64,000 nt of DNA, taken from NCBI GenBank assembly GCA_951230915.1, contig OX579639.1, forward strand, positions 16,368,001-16,432,000, written 5' to 3'. A model generated the notes under the pieces. The model did not search any database. It saw only the letters and a list, made by a program, of their open reading frames with translations, and was not told where the DNA came from. This stretch comes from Antitrichia curtipendula. Lineage: Eukaryota; Streptophyta; Bryopsida; Hypnales; Leucodontaceae. Made by a program: the position numbers and the translations under genes. Shown here one piece after another: positions 48,418-58,759 of this stretch; within the stretch, counting starts at the first letter, position 1; each line of letters starts with the position of its first letter.

Positions 48418-51400
48418 TGTCGTAGCACAAGAAAGCACAAATCCTATCTTTAGGTGTTAAATTAGCATAAAACACCCAAGATGACTCGTGTATCATTCCC
48501 AAAGGATTTTAATTCATAGTGTCCTCAAGATTACCGAAATTTTGAATGCGGAAAACCAAAAATCCAAGGCAAAAAGAATCCGGAACTGCCAACTAGGAAC
48601 TGTACTTCCTTATCTGTATCCTCTAAATCTTCTTATCTTTCAACTCACATATTTATCATATTCCAATACTACCCAAAACTTAGTATCTGGTCTATCGGAC
48701 GTGGAACCGGAAATAGTATCGTTATCATATGCCTTTCCCGGATTCGGATCCAGTAAACAAAGTAACTAGTGCAATAGTTTAACCTCTATATCAGAGGGTT
48801 CCGCTCTTGGGGTTAAAGAAGGGAATGTATACCCTACCCTTCAAAAGTTTAGAGTGATTGAAGTTTCACTTAGAGAAAACACAAAACACACATAAGCAAA
48901 ATTCCGGATGCGGATTCTTCCTCACAACTGATCTGGACATCACTCTTCACCAGTAGGTTACTCAAAAAAACCCCACAATCCTCCCTTACTACAACGATAG
49001 ATCTACCCGGACTAAACTCCAAGAGTCAGACTTGGTACCTTGATAACTAGAGGATCCCGACTATCTTCTTGTTCCTCTTTTCCGGATTCAGCAAGACTTC
49101 ATCTGACGTCGGCTAGCGCTTGCTCTCCCACCTAAAGAACTTATCCAACCTAAGAAAGGCTATCCCACTCAGAAGACGCTCGAAAAACTTCAACAATCAG
49201 AATTTCCTCCTAGTACACAAAGATTTATCAATCGGATCTTAATACTCCTGAAATCGGATCCAAACTGAATCCGGGGGTAATTTTTCCTCTCAAGTTTCTA
49301 CAACCAAGCCGTCTGAACTAGCAATGGTCAAAGCACCGCCTAACCCCTCAACACAAGACCAAGACTTTTTAGACCAGTACTCATGGAGTTGAAATCCAAG
49401 CTTTCTTTGCAAGATTGAATGAAAAAACAAGAATATAAAACTGCCCGGAATTGGAACTAACTTCCAACCCCTAAATACTAATCCCAAGGAACCCTAAAAG
49501 GTCCTAGGGAACAAAAGCAAAGGACCAAGGAATGACAAGTGTCATTCCTTATCCTCCTAGTTGACTTTTCTACTAACCTTGCCGTTTCGCAAAATGTGGA
49601 TCTCAGATCTAAAATTCCCGGAAAGAAGAAGTCTAGATGCATCCAACTGAAAAGCTCTTCACTAGTAGCTTCCTACCTACTTCCAAAAACTTTTTTCCAT
49701 ACTACTGCCTATGATAACTTCTAAGTAACTTCCGATCTACTTTCTAAGCCGCTTCGAGGAAGGTTCTTCAAACTTGGGCTGCCTGGCAGATCCTTTCCTC
49801 GGTGGCTGGACCCATCTTGTAGACGGCTTCTTTCAGTTTTGGTGTTGCTCTTCCCCTGGATGACGTCGGAGCCTTACCCTTGAAGCTCAACAAAGAGAGC
49901 GGTACCTGATTGAAATCCTTTTTTGAACCCGCATTGTGATGAGATCCGGATTTGGATCCGGATCCGGTCATACTTCCCTTGTTCTCTGAGTTTCTTGGCA
50001 ACTCATCTTTTTCCGACCCTTGACTCTCCGAAGATACTTCCCTGCCCCGCTTAGGAATGATCTTTTTCTTTGTGGTGCTAGGTGTACGTGGAGAGGGTTT
50101 AGAACCCTTACTCTGTGGAGTCCGGAATTGAGATTCCGCTTTAGGGAACCGCTCCTTCGATCCAGATCCATGTGCGGAACCCTCCTCAGCTCTGGATTTT
50201 GACTTGGAAACCTCTTTGATTGGAGTCTTCTCTTCCGCCAGCTTACTCTTCGGCTTCTTAGGTGGTGGTGGTGACATGAGTGAGGTCAGCTGAATTGGAA
50301 CCTCTTCCTGTCTTGGTTTGACATCCTTTCCCTTCCCGGAAATCGGATACTATCCTGCTTGATGTAGGGCGTCTCAGATCTCATACATGATCTTTTCCAT
50401 AGCCTCCGAGTACTCGGCCAACACCATCACTGCCTTTGCTGCTGCTTCCGATCCGGCCATATGGATTTCTTTGTCATACAAATTGGCCTTGTTCACTACA
50501 TCCCTAGAATGTTCAATGAAGATCCGGATCCTCCTGAGCATACCCTCGGCTTCTGCCAACAACCTTCTCGTCTCCCTATTGCCCTCTCTACTTTGTTCCA
50601 ACTGTCTTTGGAGCTCTAGGTTCTTCTTTGTCAGTTCCTTAACCCGATTCTTTCACTTTTGGGAATCACTATCCCGGATCAGACCCTCTACTTTCTTCGC
50701 TAGTTCAGGCACGTCAATCCCTCCTAACAGACCGCAGACGTTTCAGATTGACCCTCTCTTGATGTCTGACTCCTCCCTGATCTTTCTCAAGTCCTCGATG
50801 ACCCTTCCCAATGGATCCGTTCTGTCCAGTTCCAGAGACTCATTTCTCTCTCGGTAGGGTCCTTTCTTCTTACCAGATTGCGTGAGCATCTCATCTCCTT
50901 TCCTCATCTCTAATGAGCTCTTCCTATACTCTGATGAGACCCTCCCGGATCCTTCATCATGTCCTCTCTTCCTCTCCTCACTCTCTCACTCTCATGGTGG
51001 AGTTATGTTGAGTTTTAGAAGAGTGGTTGCTGCCTTATATGCGGTCCTCTAATGACCTCTCAGAGTCCCTAAGTAATCATAGAGGTGAAAGAGGAAAGGG
51101 CCTATGGGTGTTGCTTTGGTATTCCCCAGTGAGGAAACCATCTTCCCAACTAAGTCTCTCAAAATGCTTCTCCAAAATACTTTCCTCTCTCCACTCAGCG
51201 CTCCAAAGAGGGTGTTCGCCCAAGTCACTGTAATCCGGTTTGGTCTTTTTGGATACAGGATTGGGACAAGGAACACTAAAAGTCTTTTATGTCTCTCCAC
51301 TCTACAATCTACTACTACATAGCCATCTTTAGAGTGGGGAGGATTAGCGAACTTACCTTCCGCAAACTTATCGGTCTAGGATGCCATCCCTTCTCCTTCG

Positions 51401-52324
51401 CGCGGAAAGTCGTAAACCCTCTTCCAAGTTTCAAGAGTCCATTTGCCCGGAAGCGTGCGGTTTCTAATGTCCCACTCATTTGACTGCTCCCGCATCATCT
51501 CCTGGATCATCTCTTCATCCTTCAAGCTCCATGGTCGGCGCAAGAATCCCATGCATCCGATCTGCTCCAAACCTTCCTCCAATTGTTTCCGCCCTTCTTC
51601 ATCCTTCAGGATAACCGGGCTGACGGTCTTCACCTTGATATGTGCAGCTCCGCTTCCTTCCGCCTTCACCATCTTCCTCTATGGCTCTATTTTTCCTCTC
51701 AGATAACGATCCTCACACAATTCCTCTGAATTACCAAGCTACGAAAACTTTTCTTCCTGTAGCGATCCTCTCTCCTCGACCGGAAACTCAGTTCTTCTCT
51801 TCCTCTCCTCTCTTAAGCTCTATTAGGAATGTAATTCATACTTAGAGGATACTAAACAACCTCTAATTGAGAATGACAAATGGGGGAACTGATCCTCAGC
51901 CAAGCCTCAAAAGTTGCATCCAGTCGGTTAGGGTAGTCGTTTCTACAATGATTGCGGAATACTTCGACCGTTTAACGATTATCATGAAAGTCCGATAGAG
52001 CCATTGACCGCCCAGATGGTCTTGTTATCCTCTGATAGATCTTCTGGTATAGTCCGGTAGGCGCCAATACCCGATTTCGGTATACCAAACGATCCTCAAC
52101 TGGTTAACCGGATCTGGATCCGGTTCCGGTTTCCAGTAATCACAGGAAACCTTAACTTCTTCTTAACCTAATTATCTATCTAACACTACTTCTATTGTAG
52201 GGAACTTTAATTTTGATAAGATCCTTTGTTTAGACTTCTGAAAATTAAAAAAATGTACCAATATTAAATTGTTCCTCCAACTTTTTGGATAACTAGGCTT
52301 CTCTTCATATTTTGGTCTACGACA
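48418..52324. mobile_element. 3.9-kb inserted element with TGTCGTAG...CTACGACA ends
   Basis: Perfect 8-bp inverted ends, TGTCGTAG at 48,418 and CTACGACA ending at 52,324, with flanks GGAGT (48,413-48,417) and AGAGT (52,325-52,329): an exact 4-bp (GAGT) or one-mismatch 5-bp target duplication. A related uninterrupted copy of the host repeat at about 52,470-52,510 reads GCACAAAGGAGTGCAAGGAC, as expected for an empty site. TG...CA ends with a 5-bp duplication suggest an LTR element, but the right end contains no copy of the left end, so no LTR pair is seen. Ends of TGTNR type with 4-bp duplications are also known for Ginger DNA transposons. The interior is richer in GC (many GGATCCGGAT words) and holds the relic ORF at 49,768-51,672. 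No transposase or reverse transcriptase was recognised. Confidence 0.65.
49768..51672 (-). pseudogene. Single-frame relic ORF (about 635 codons), plant transposon-protein-like
   Basis: One minus-strand frame runs from 51,672 to a TGA at 49,768 and is broken only by stops: TAG 51,376; TAG 51,049; TGA 50,992 and 50,986; TGA 50,743; TGA 50,653; TGA 50,374; TAG 50,350. Translation stays protein-like across each. N-terminal domain: GFLRRPWSLKDEEMIQEMM, ALSGERKVFWRSILRDLV and TPIGPFLFHLYDYLG. This resembles the 'putative plant transposon protein' type of domain found in plant retroelement-associated ORFs (from memory). Middle: acidic and helical, probable coiled coil (RVKELTKKNLELQRQLEQS). C-terminus: Pro/Ser/Lys-rich (SPPPPKKPKSK ... 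GSGSKSGSHHNAGSKKD). A GGTAAGT word just after 51,376 could be an intron donor instead of a read-through point. It is carried by the 48,418-52,324 element, antisense to the coordinates. Function unknown. Confidence 0.7.
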
Positions 52325-52640
52325 AGAGTGCAAGGACTTTGTTTTGTGGCATTTGGTCATGTTATGTGAAATTTATATATTTTTCAAAATATAATTTAAT
52401 TTAATTTAATTTTTTAATTAAAAAATTTGTAACTTTCACAAAGAATGTCCATACAAAACTTGCTCAAATAGAAAGCTTTATGCACAAAGGAGTGCAAGGA
52501 CTTTATTATGTGGTGCTTGGACATGCAACTTGAGAGTTATGGGTTTTTCAAATAAAAGAGAACTTAATTAAATTTTTGAATTCATAAAAACTTTGAAATT
52601 TCATAACTTTTACACCGTATGTCCAAACGCCGTGAAATAA
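52325..52640. repeat. Host repeat flanking the 3.9-kb element, with a second uninterrupted copy
   Basis: The sequence before 48,418 (AATAGAAAGCTCTTTGCACT) and after 52,324 (GTGCAAGGACTTTGTTTTGTG) together match 52,468-52,530, where AATAGAAAGCTTTATGCACA is followed directly by AAGGAGTGCAAGGACTTT. A third part near 52,600-52,720 shares ACTTTTACACCGTATGTCC-type wording. Confidence 0.7.
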
Positions 52641-52754
52641 AGTCTATACACCCTTCCTTGCAAAGACCTTTTCAATGGTACCAAAAATAGTTGTCCAATG
52701 TGTGAGTGTTTCTAATTCCACTTTTGAGTCAGAAAGTTACACACGGGCTCTAGC

Positions 52755-52850
52755 GGCTGTTTTATTGGGGATTCACTCCTAATTGGGTGTTCCTAAATAA
52801 GTGTTCGCCTTCCAAGCAATGGACACTTTTTGTAACTGATGATCCTGTAA
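52755..52850 (-). repeat. LTR-like dispersed repeat, copy C
   Basis: The complement contains TCCATTGCTTGGAAGGCGAA (52,823-52,804), matching the core of copies A and B. It is shorter than the other two copies. Confidence 0.4.
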
Positions 52851-52859
52851 AATTTCACT

Positions 52860-54920
52860 AATTCTAAGAAAAAAATAATTGGTTAACTAGTTAAAACTTT
52901 ATGGTTAAGTAAAAAAGAGAAAAAGAAAACAAAATCTAATCTAACTAAATTGGTATCTAAGTATACTTTTAGAATATAAAATTTCTTTCCCAAAATGATA
53001 AGGAAAACTAGATTCCAAGATTCCTAGCAAAAGTTACCACGGGGTGAGTTGGCCCCTTAGTTGTGCTAACCTTCATCCACTAATCTAAAATAGCAAATCA
53101 ATCCAAAATAATTCTAAATTCTAAGGTTAAGTTATTAATTCCTTTAAGTTATGAATTCTTAAGATTAATTGGGATTTTGACCTATTTGGATGTTTTTTCA
53201 TCCAAAATTGGTCTCAAACTTCATCCAACCTTTTATCCTTCAAAAATAAGGTATTTTCAAAAGTAAAAAAAAAGATTTTGGAATCTTTATAGATTCCTTG
53301 TTTGATTTCTTCCTAAAAGATTTCTTAAAGATTCCTTTGGATGAAAATATTAAATTATCATCCAATTTTATGGTTACGGTTAATTAGTAGTAATTTTTTG
53401 TTGTGGGTTAAATTTTAAGTGTGGTTTGACTTTAATAACTTCTAAATTACCTATTAGGTTCTAAATTCTAACTTAAATCCTAAAATTCTAATCTAAAACT
53501 AACTTCTAACAACAATGATTCTAACTTTAATTTGAAAACAAAAACAAAGCAAAAGAAAGGACAAAATTAGCATACCTCTGTGTCCATCATGGGCACAATT
53601 CCGTCATCGCAGATCACTAGCATAATGGACTCAAAATAACCATCGTTCTCCATCATGTGTACTCCGTCTATTAGATGAGAGTTTGGTGTTAGAATGCGTG
53701 AAAAATCTCTTTCCTACATCCTTTCTAGCTAATTTTCTATAAATAAAAAGAGTTAGTCTAAGTATTTAACTTATTTCCTTTGAGTTTAGGAATTTACGTT
53801 AAATTTCTAATGGTTTTTAGTTGGTTTTTAAAACAACTCTTTGAATTAAAATAAACTTCAAGGCCCTATTTTCAACTACCTTGAATGTTTATTTTATTTA
53901 AGAATTAATTTAAAAGATTAATATCTTCCAATTTTTAATAACATTCCAATGAATAATTAGTTTTGTTTGTTATTCATTAGTTTATTATTTTTGTTGAAGT
54001 AATCTATTATTTTTGTTGACTTCTTGTTTTTTCCTATTTGGCTTATTAGGCCTAATAAAACAAAACTTAAACCAACATTCAACCAACTAATTTGCACCGG
54101 AATCCTAATTAATGACTAAAACCAAATTCTTCAATAGTAAAAGAACAAATCAAAGCATTATTCGTAATGAATAGTAAATGAATAGGAGAAAAAGAATAAA
54201 ATAAAAAAATAAAAAAAACCAAGGCCCACATGAATAGTTAGATGAATAGTAATGGAATCAAAACCAAAACAAATCCTAAATGAATAGTAAATGAATAGGA
54301 AAAAGCACAACAAAACAAAAAACAAAACCCACGTGAATAGTTAGATTCGTCGGAAAAATTAGTATTTTAATCCTAATTCCTTCTCAAGCCGCCACTTTGT
54401 CTTCTTTAAGTATGGTTCAATTCAAGTTCATTCTTGTTCTTTCGAGGACTAGTTTGAATTGTTGTGCATCCGCCTCTCTCTTTGTCCTTCTTCAATTTGG
54501 TTGCATGTGATTGTAAGTAAAATAGAGTTGACTTGAGGATGGAAGTTTTAGTGCAATGTTTTGAGATGGCATAGTTAAATAAGCTAATCCTAGAAATCCT
54601 AGAATCAACTTAGTTTGAATGAGAACTTGATTTTGTAAGGAGCCTGGACTTTGAGAGTGTAGTCTAAGTTTTGCTACTTCTGCAAATACCCAGAGAACTA
54701 GTATAGGGGTTCAAAATCTAAGGAATAGTCAAATAGTCTAATGTTTTGTGATTAGGGTCACTTGTATTCAAGATTGGAATGAGATTTACTATGATATTTT
54801 ACAAACACAAAGGAAACATATATTCACTCTTATATCCATTTGTATAATTTGGTTGCCAGTCCTTTAAATAATATTATAGATGCGTGAAATGCCATCTCAG
54901 TCCTGCCTAGTGTTCTAGAG
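52860..54920. other. No gene seen; one 113-bp duplication
   Basis: AT-rich. A segment starting ATGAATAGTAAATGAATAGG at 54,167 recurs at 54,280 (period 113), each followed by an A-rich stretch and TGAATAGTTAGA. A single copy of GAGAACTTGATTTTGTAAGG at 54,621 pairs with two copies at 60,031. Confidence 0.6.
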
Positions 54921-56640
54921 GAGAGTTCCAACAATTTGTCAGGTTTGACCACAATTTGTCATGCGTATGATCTACTACTAGACAAATGCAATTGTATAAT
55001 ATATTTATATAATTGTGTCCATGTTCCTTAATTATTGGTGATTTGCGTTACCAAGACAATTTGTCTAGTCATTATTTACTTAGCCTAATCACAAGTTTAG
55101 ATGAATAGAAGTCAGTCCCAGTCCTACAACAATTTGTCTCTAACTAATGCAGGGCATGATTGCAATGCATTCACCAAGCTTAGTATACTCTGCACAGTTG
55201 CAACAATTCGTCAAAGTACACAATTCATTTTGAATACAGGAAACAAACCAAAGCACATGAACTTACTATTAGTCTTACCCACTCAAGCTGATCCTTAGAC
55301 TAATTGTCGTGTCCAAGAACGAAATCACCTCTTTTAGAACTATACTCACATCTACCAAGTAATCCCAATTCAACTTCACCCAACAACTAATTCATACACT
55401 CCGTGCTAAATGGTAAGACAATTAGTCATGCTTCATATTTACCAAATCAGGACTCAACCTGTTTACTTTATTTCACACCCATATTTGAACTAATCACTAG
55501 TTCAGTTTGACTCTTCAAACTCAGTCTTTGACAATTTGTCTAATTGCTTCAGACTTAACGATTAGAGATCAAGAGACAATTTGTTGAATTTTCCAATTGA
55601 GAAATTTAAATCTCTTAACAAACTTAATAATCACACTCAATAGAAATTCTTTGATGATATCACTCACTGTAGGATCAAACAATTTAATTCTTACACATAT
55701 CAATTGCACACAGAATTCACTCAATCACAAACACACATAATTCAGATTTACAATCTAACTCAATTTATAATGACAATTCGTCTACAAACCGCCGGTCCTT
55801 CTCTGTCTTTACAATATCACAACTTAATACACATATCAATTGTGACAATTAGTCTCAATGAATCACAAATAGTATATTCTTGAATTACACAATTCAAATT
55901 GTTTTTAACACTTAATAATTTCATATACATGGATTTATCTTTGATTTACAAAAATCCATAGAATTAATTATTTCACTCCTTACTCAATCAAAATTTCAAT
56001 CTGATTTTTATCATATCCAATTCACATCAATTACAACGACAATTTGTCTACACTCACTTCTTCTCATTCACTAATTTAAAACAATCTACATTACAGTCAT
56101 TCTTACAATAACATGATAAATAATAATTTAATCATATTCAAATGGACAATTTGTCTCTCACAATTCCTTTCAACTGGATATTTTAATCAATTGATTTATA
56201 ACACTAGTAGAAAATGACATCCAAATTAACAAAAAATCAACATATTTATGTTGATTTGGGTACTGCAATGTCCGATTTCACATTTTTTTGTTAATGGCGA
56301 CATTTTTTTTTTTTGATTTGGACAATCAGTGACAAAATCAACAGATTTTTGTTGAATACTTTTTGAACCTTCTAGAATCTTTTGGAATTTTATAGAATCT
56401 CTTGACATCTTCATTTTACAGTGTATTTAAAAAAAAAATTAAGTACACATTTTGGTGTTCCATAAAGTACACATTTTATTATTTGCACATAATAAATGAA
56501 CATTTTTCAAAGAACTTTCAACTGAAAAAAGTTGTGGAACTAAACCAACTTTCATCTCCAACAGTCTTTTTGAGATTTCAAATCTCCAATCAAAAGTTAT
56601 GAATAAATTTTAGAGAAGTATTGGAAATTGTTTTTTTGGT

Positions 56641-56998
56641 AAATTCAGAAGCCTTTGGAAGTCGTTTTGGCATAGTAAAAGGATTTTTTGGAAAAACTTT
56701 TAAACTAAGAGAAGTTGTAAATTCTAGAAAACTTTCATCTCTTATAATCTGTTTGAAGTTTTGATCCTCCAATCAAAAGCTATGAACAAAATTCAGAGAG
56801 GATGCTCAAAAATGTCAAAAGTAATGATTTCCGAACCTCTCTCTAAACTTTGTCCAAAACTTTTGAGTAAAATCTCCAAATCTCAAATGGAATTTTGGAG
56901 ATGAAAGCTTTTTTGAATTACTACCTTTTCTTAGTTCAAAATCTTTTCAAAAAAGTTCTTCTACTATGCCAAAACAACCTCCAAAGTTTGCTGAATTT
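56641..56998. repeat. Foldback 1, arms about 160 bp
   Basis: The left arm begins AAATTCAGAAGCCTTTGGAA and the right arm complement begins AAATTCAGCAAACTTTGGAG; both continue through TTTTGGCATAGTA and end in CAAA-TTCAGAGAGG-like sequence near 56,800. A partial third arm with AACTTTCAACTGAAAAAAGT lies just outside at 56,505-56,630. Located inside the CACTA element. Confidence 0.8.
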
Positions 56999-58149
56999 AC
57001 AATGAAATAATTTTAAAAACCTATCTCCATTTTGTTAGGTTCCATGTTAATTTCTACGCTATTATCCGATTTTCAAAATTTCTATATATATGGGAAGTAT
57101 TTTAAAATTTATTTAGGAAATGTAGTCTAAAGGAAAAAGGGAGCAAATATAATTTGCTTACAATGAAAGAAATAGTAGGGATGCAAAAAAACATTTTCTT
57201 AAACATTTCTAGTCTTTACTTTCCTCAACCAAACTAGGTTTGAAGTAAAAAATTCAAATTTTTAATTTTTGTAATTTTAGAAATACAAAATTCAATTTGG
57301 TTTGATTAAGAATACAAAAATAATTAGAAGGATTTCAAATTTTTTGGAGATGTTCCAAACATTAAACTACTGATATTAATTGTTAAATTTCAGAAAATGA
57401 TACATTTATCAATTTTAAAATTTTTTGTAGGATCCGATTTGGTCAGGTTTGGCTTTCTACTCCTTTTGCTTGAAAATGTCTACAAACTTGGGAGAGTTTT
57501 TAGTTTTTTAATTTTTAAAATAAAAAATAAATAAATTTGCCTTAGATTCTAAAACCATTTTTTTGGAGGGCAATAAAGCATTTATTACCTTCTTATAATT
57601 TTTTTTCTCTAGAAGAGTTTTTTGCCTAAAGAATTGATAATCCAAAATTACTATAATTTAAAAATATAATGGTCAGTATTTTCCACAATTAATTCCTTGC
57701 ATACTAGACAGATTATCCTTCACTTTTTTACGGTTAAAATTAAAAATTTCAAACATGTCCATTTGCAAAAAAACATCAAAATTAGGCAATTCATTGAAAA
57801 CCTCCATTGTAAAAACATTGTTACACCTTGAGGGGTTAAAGCCAAAAAATTGTAATTGTATCCGCAATAAGCTATCTAAAATCTCTATATTGCCATAAAA
57901 TGCTAATTGATCATTTAGAGGTTAAATTTTTAAATTTCCAATTGGATAAGTTTTATCTTTCAAAGAATTTATCTCAAAAATTGTATGTCAATTCTTGAAC
58001 TTGCAAGTGTTCATTACATATTGAAGAAATATGCTGGAAATTTATATTTCAACCTTGAAAAAAATATTTTATATTCATGCTTGAAGGAAATAGTATATAC
58101 ATATTCTTTTTTAATAACTTCATCATTCACAAATCGGTGTTTACAAATT

Positions 58150-58501
58150 TCAGCAGAATTCAGGGGCCGTTTTCGAATAGTAAATTAACTTATTTTTTAA
58201 GACTTTCAACTAAGAAAAGTTGTTAAATGAAGGTATATTTCATCTCCAAAAATCCGTTTGCAATTTGGAGTCTTCAATGAAAAGTTATGGACAAAATTCA
58301 GAGAAGGGTTGGAATGGGCTTTATTTTTTTACACTTTTAAACACCCTCTCTGGTTTTTGTCCATAAATTTTTATTAAAGACTCCAAATTGCAAACGGATT
58401 TTTGGAGATGAAATTTAACTTCATTTAACAACTTTTCTTAGTTGAAAGTTTTAAGAAATAAGTTAATTTACTATGTGAAAACGGACCCTGAAGTTTGCTG
58501 A
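58150..58501. repeat. Foldback 2, arms about 160 bp
   Basis: The left arm (TCAGCAGAATTCAGGGG, then CCGTTTTCGAATAGTAAATT) pairs with the right arm complement (TCAGCAAACTTCAGGGT, then CCGTTTTCACATAGTAAATT) and pairing continues past AAGTTGTTAAATGAAG to a loop near 58,320. Arm sequence is related to foldback 1 (TTTCATCTCCAAAAATCCGT; AAAAGTTATGGACAAAATTC), so both derive from one foldback family. Confidence 0.85.
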
Positions 58502-58580
58502 CTTTCCAATGCAAATGAAAAAATAACCTAGAAGTAGTTAAATAGGAAACACACAATTTCTAGGACATGTTAACACAAGT

Positions 58581-58640
58581 GTGGTCCATTGGTGGAAGAG
58601 AAGAGCTTTAACCCCAAGGTTTGGGGTTCAAACCCCGCTA
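58581..58640 (+). mobile_element. tRNA-like / SINE-head sequence
   Basis: A box-A-like GTGGTCCATTGGTGG (58,581) is followed by GGTTCAAACCC at 58,625-58,635, which fits the polymerase III box B. The stem AACCCCAAGGTTTGGGGTTC also looks tRNA-derived. A full cloverleaf is not evident. It directly precedes a 17-bp tandem array. Confidence 0.4.
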
Positions 58641-58643
58641 GCG

Positions 58644-58759
58644 GCCTAGCCCGCGTGGCGGCCTTGCCCGGGTGGCAGGCTCTACCCTCGTGGTGCTCTA
58701 GCCCACGTGGTAGGCTGCCCTTGTGGTGGTCTTGCCCATGTGGTAGTTGCCACGTGGCA
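58644..58759. repeat. GC-rich 17-bp tandem array, about 7 units
   Basis: Units of the form GCCTAGCCCGCGTGGCG, GCCTTGCCCGGGTGGCA, GGCTCTACCCTCGTGGT repeat every 15-18 bases with substitutions, ending GTTGCCACGTGGCAG. Confidence 0.8.

Noticed and set aside
6429..51672. TAA/TAG read as glutamine (a variant genetic code)
   Set aside because: Many in-frame TAA and TAG sit at Gln-like positions, but TGA interrupts the same relics at Arg-like positions, frameshifts occur too, and the intact MBD gene ends normally with TAA. Decay explains all of this with the standard code.
48418..52324. Standard LTR retrotransposon
   Set aside because: The TG...CA ends and short duplication fit, but no second copy of the left end exists before the right boundary and no gag-pol motif was seen. 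Kept open as a possibility, not called.
58581..58640. Functional tRNA gene
   Set aside because: Boxes A and B are present but no acceptor stem or anticodon arm can be drawn.
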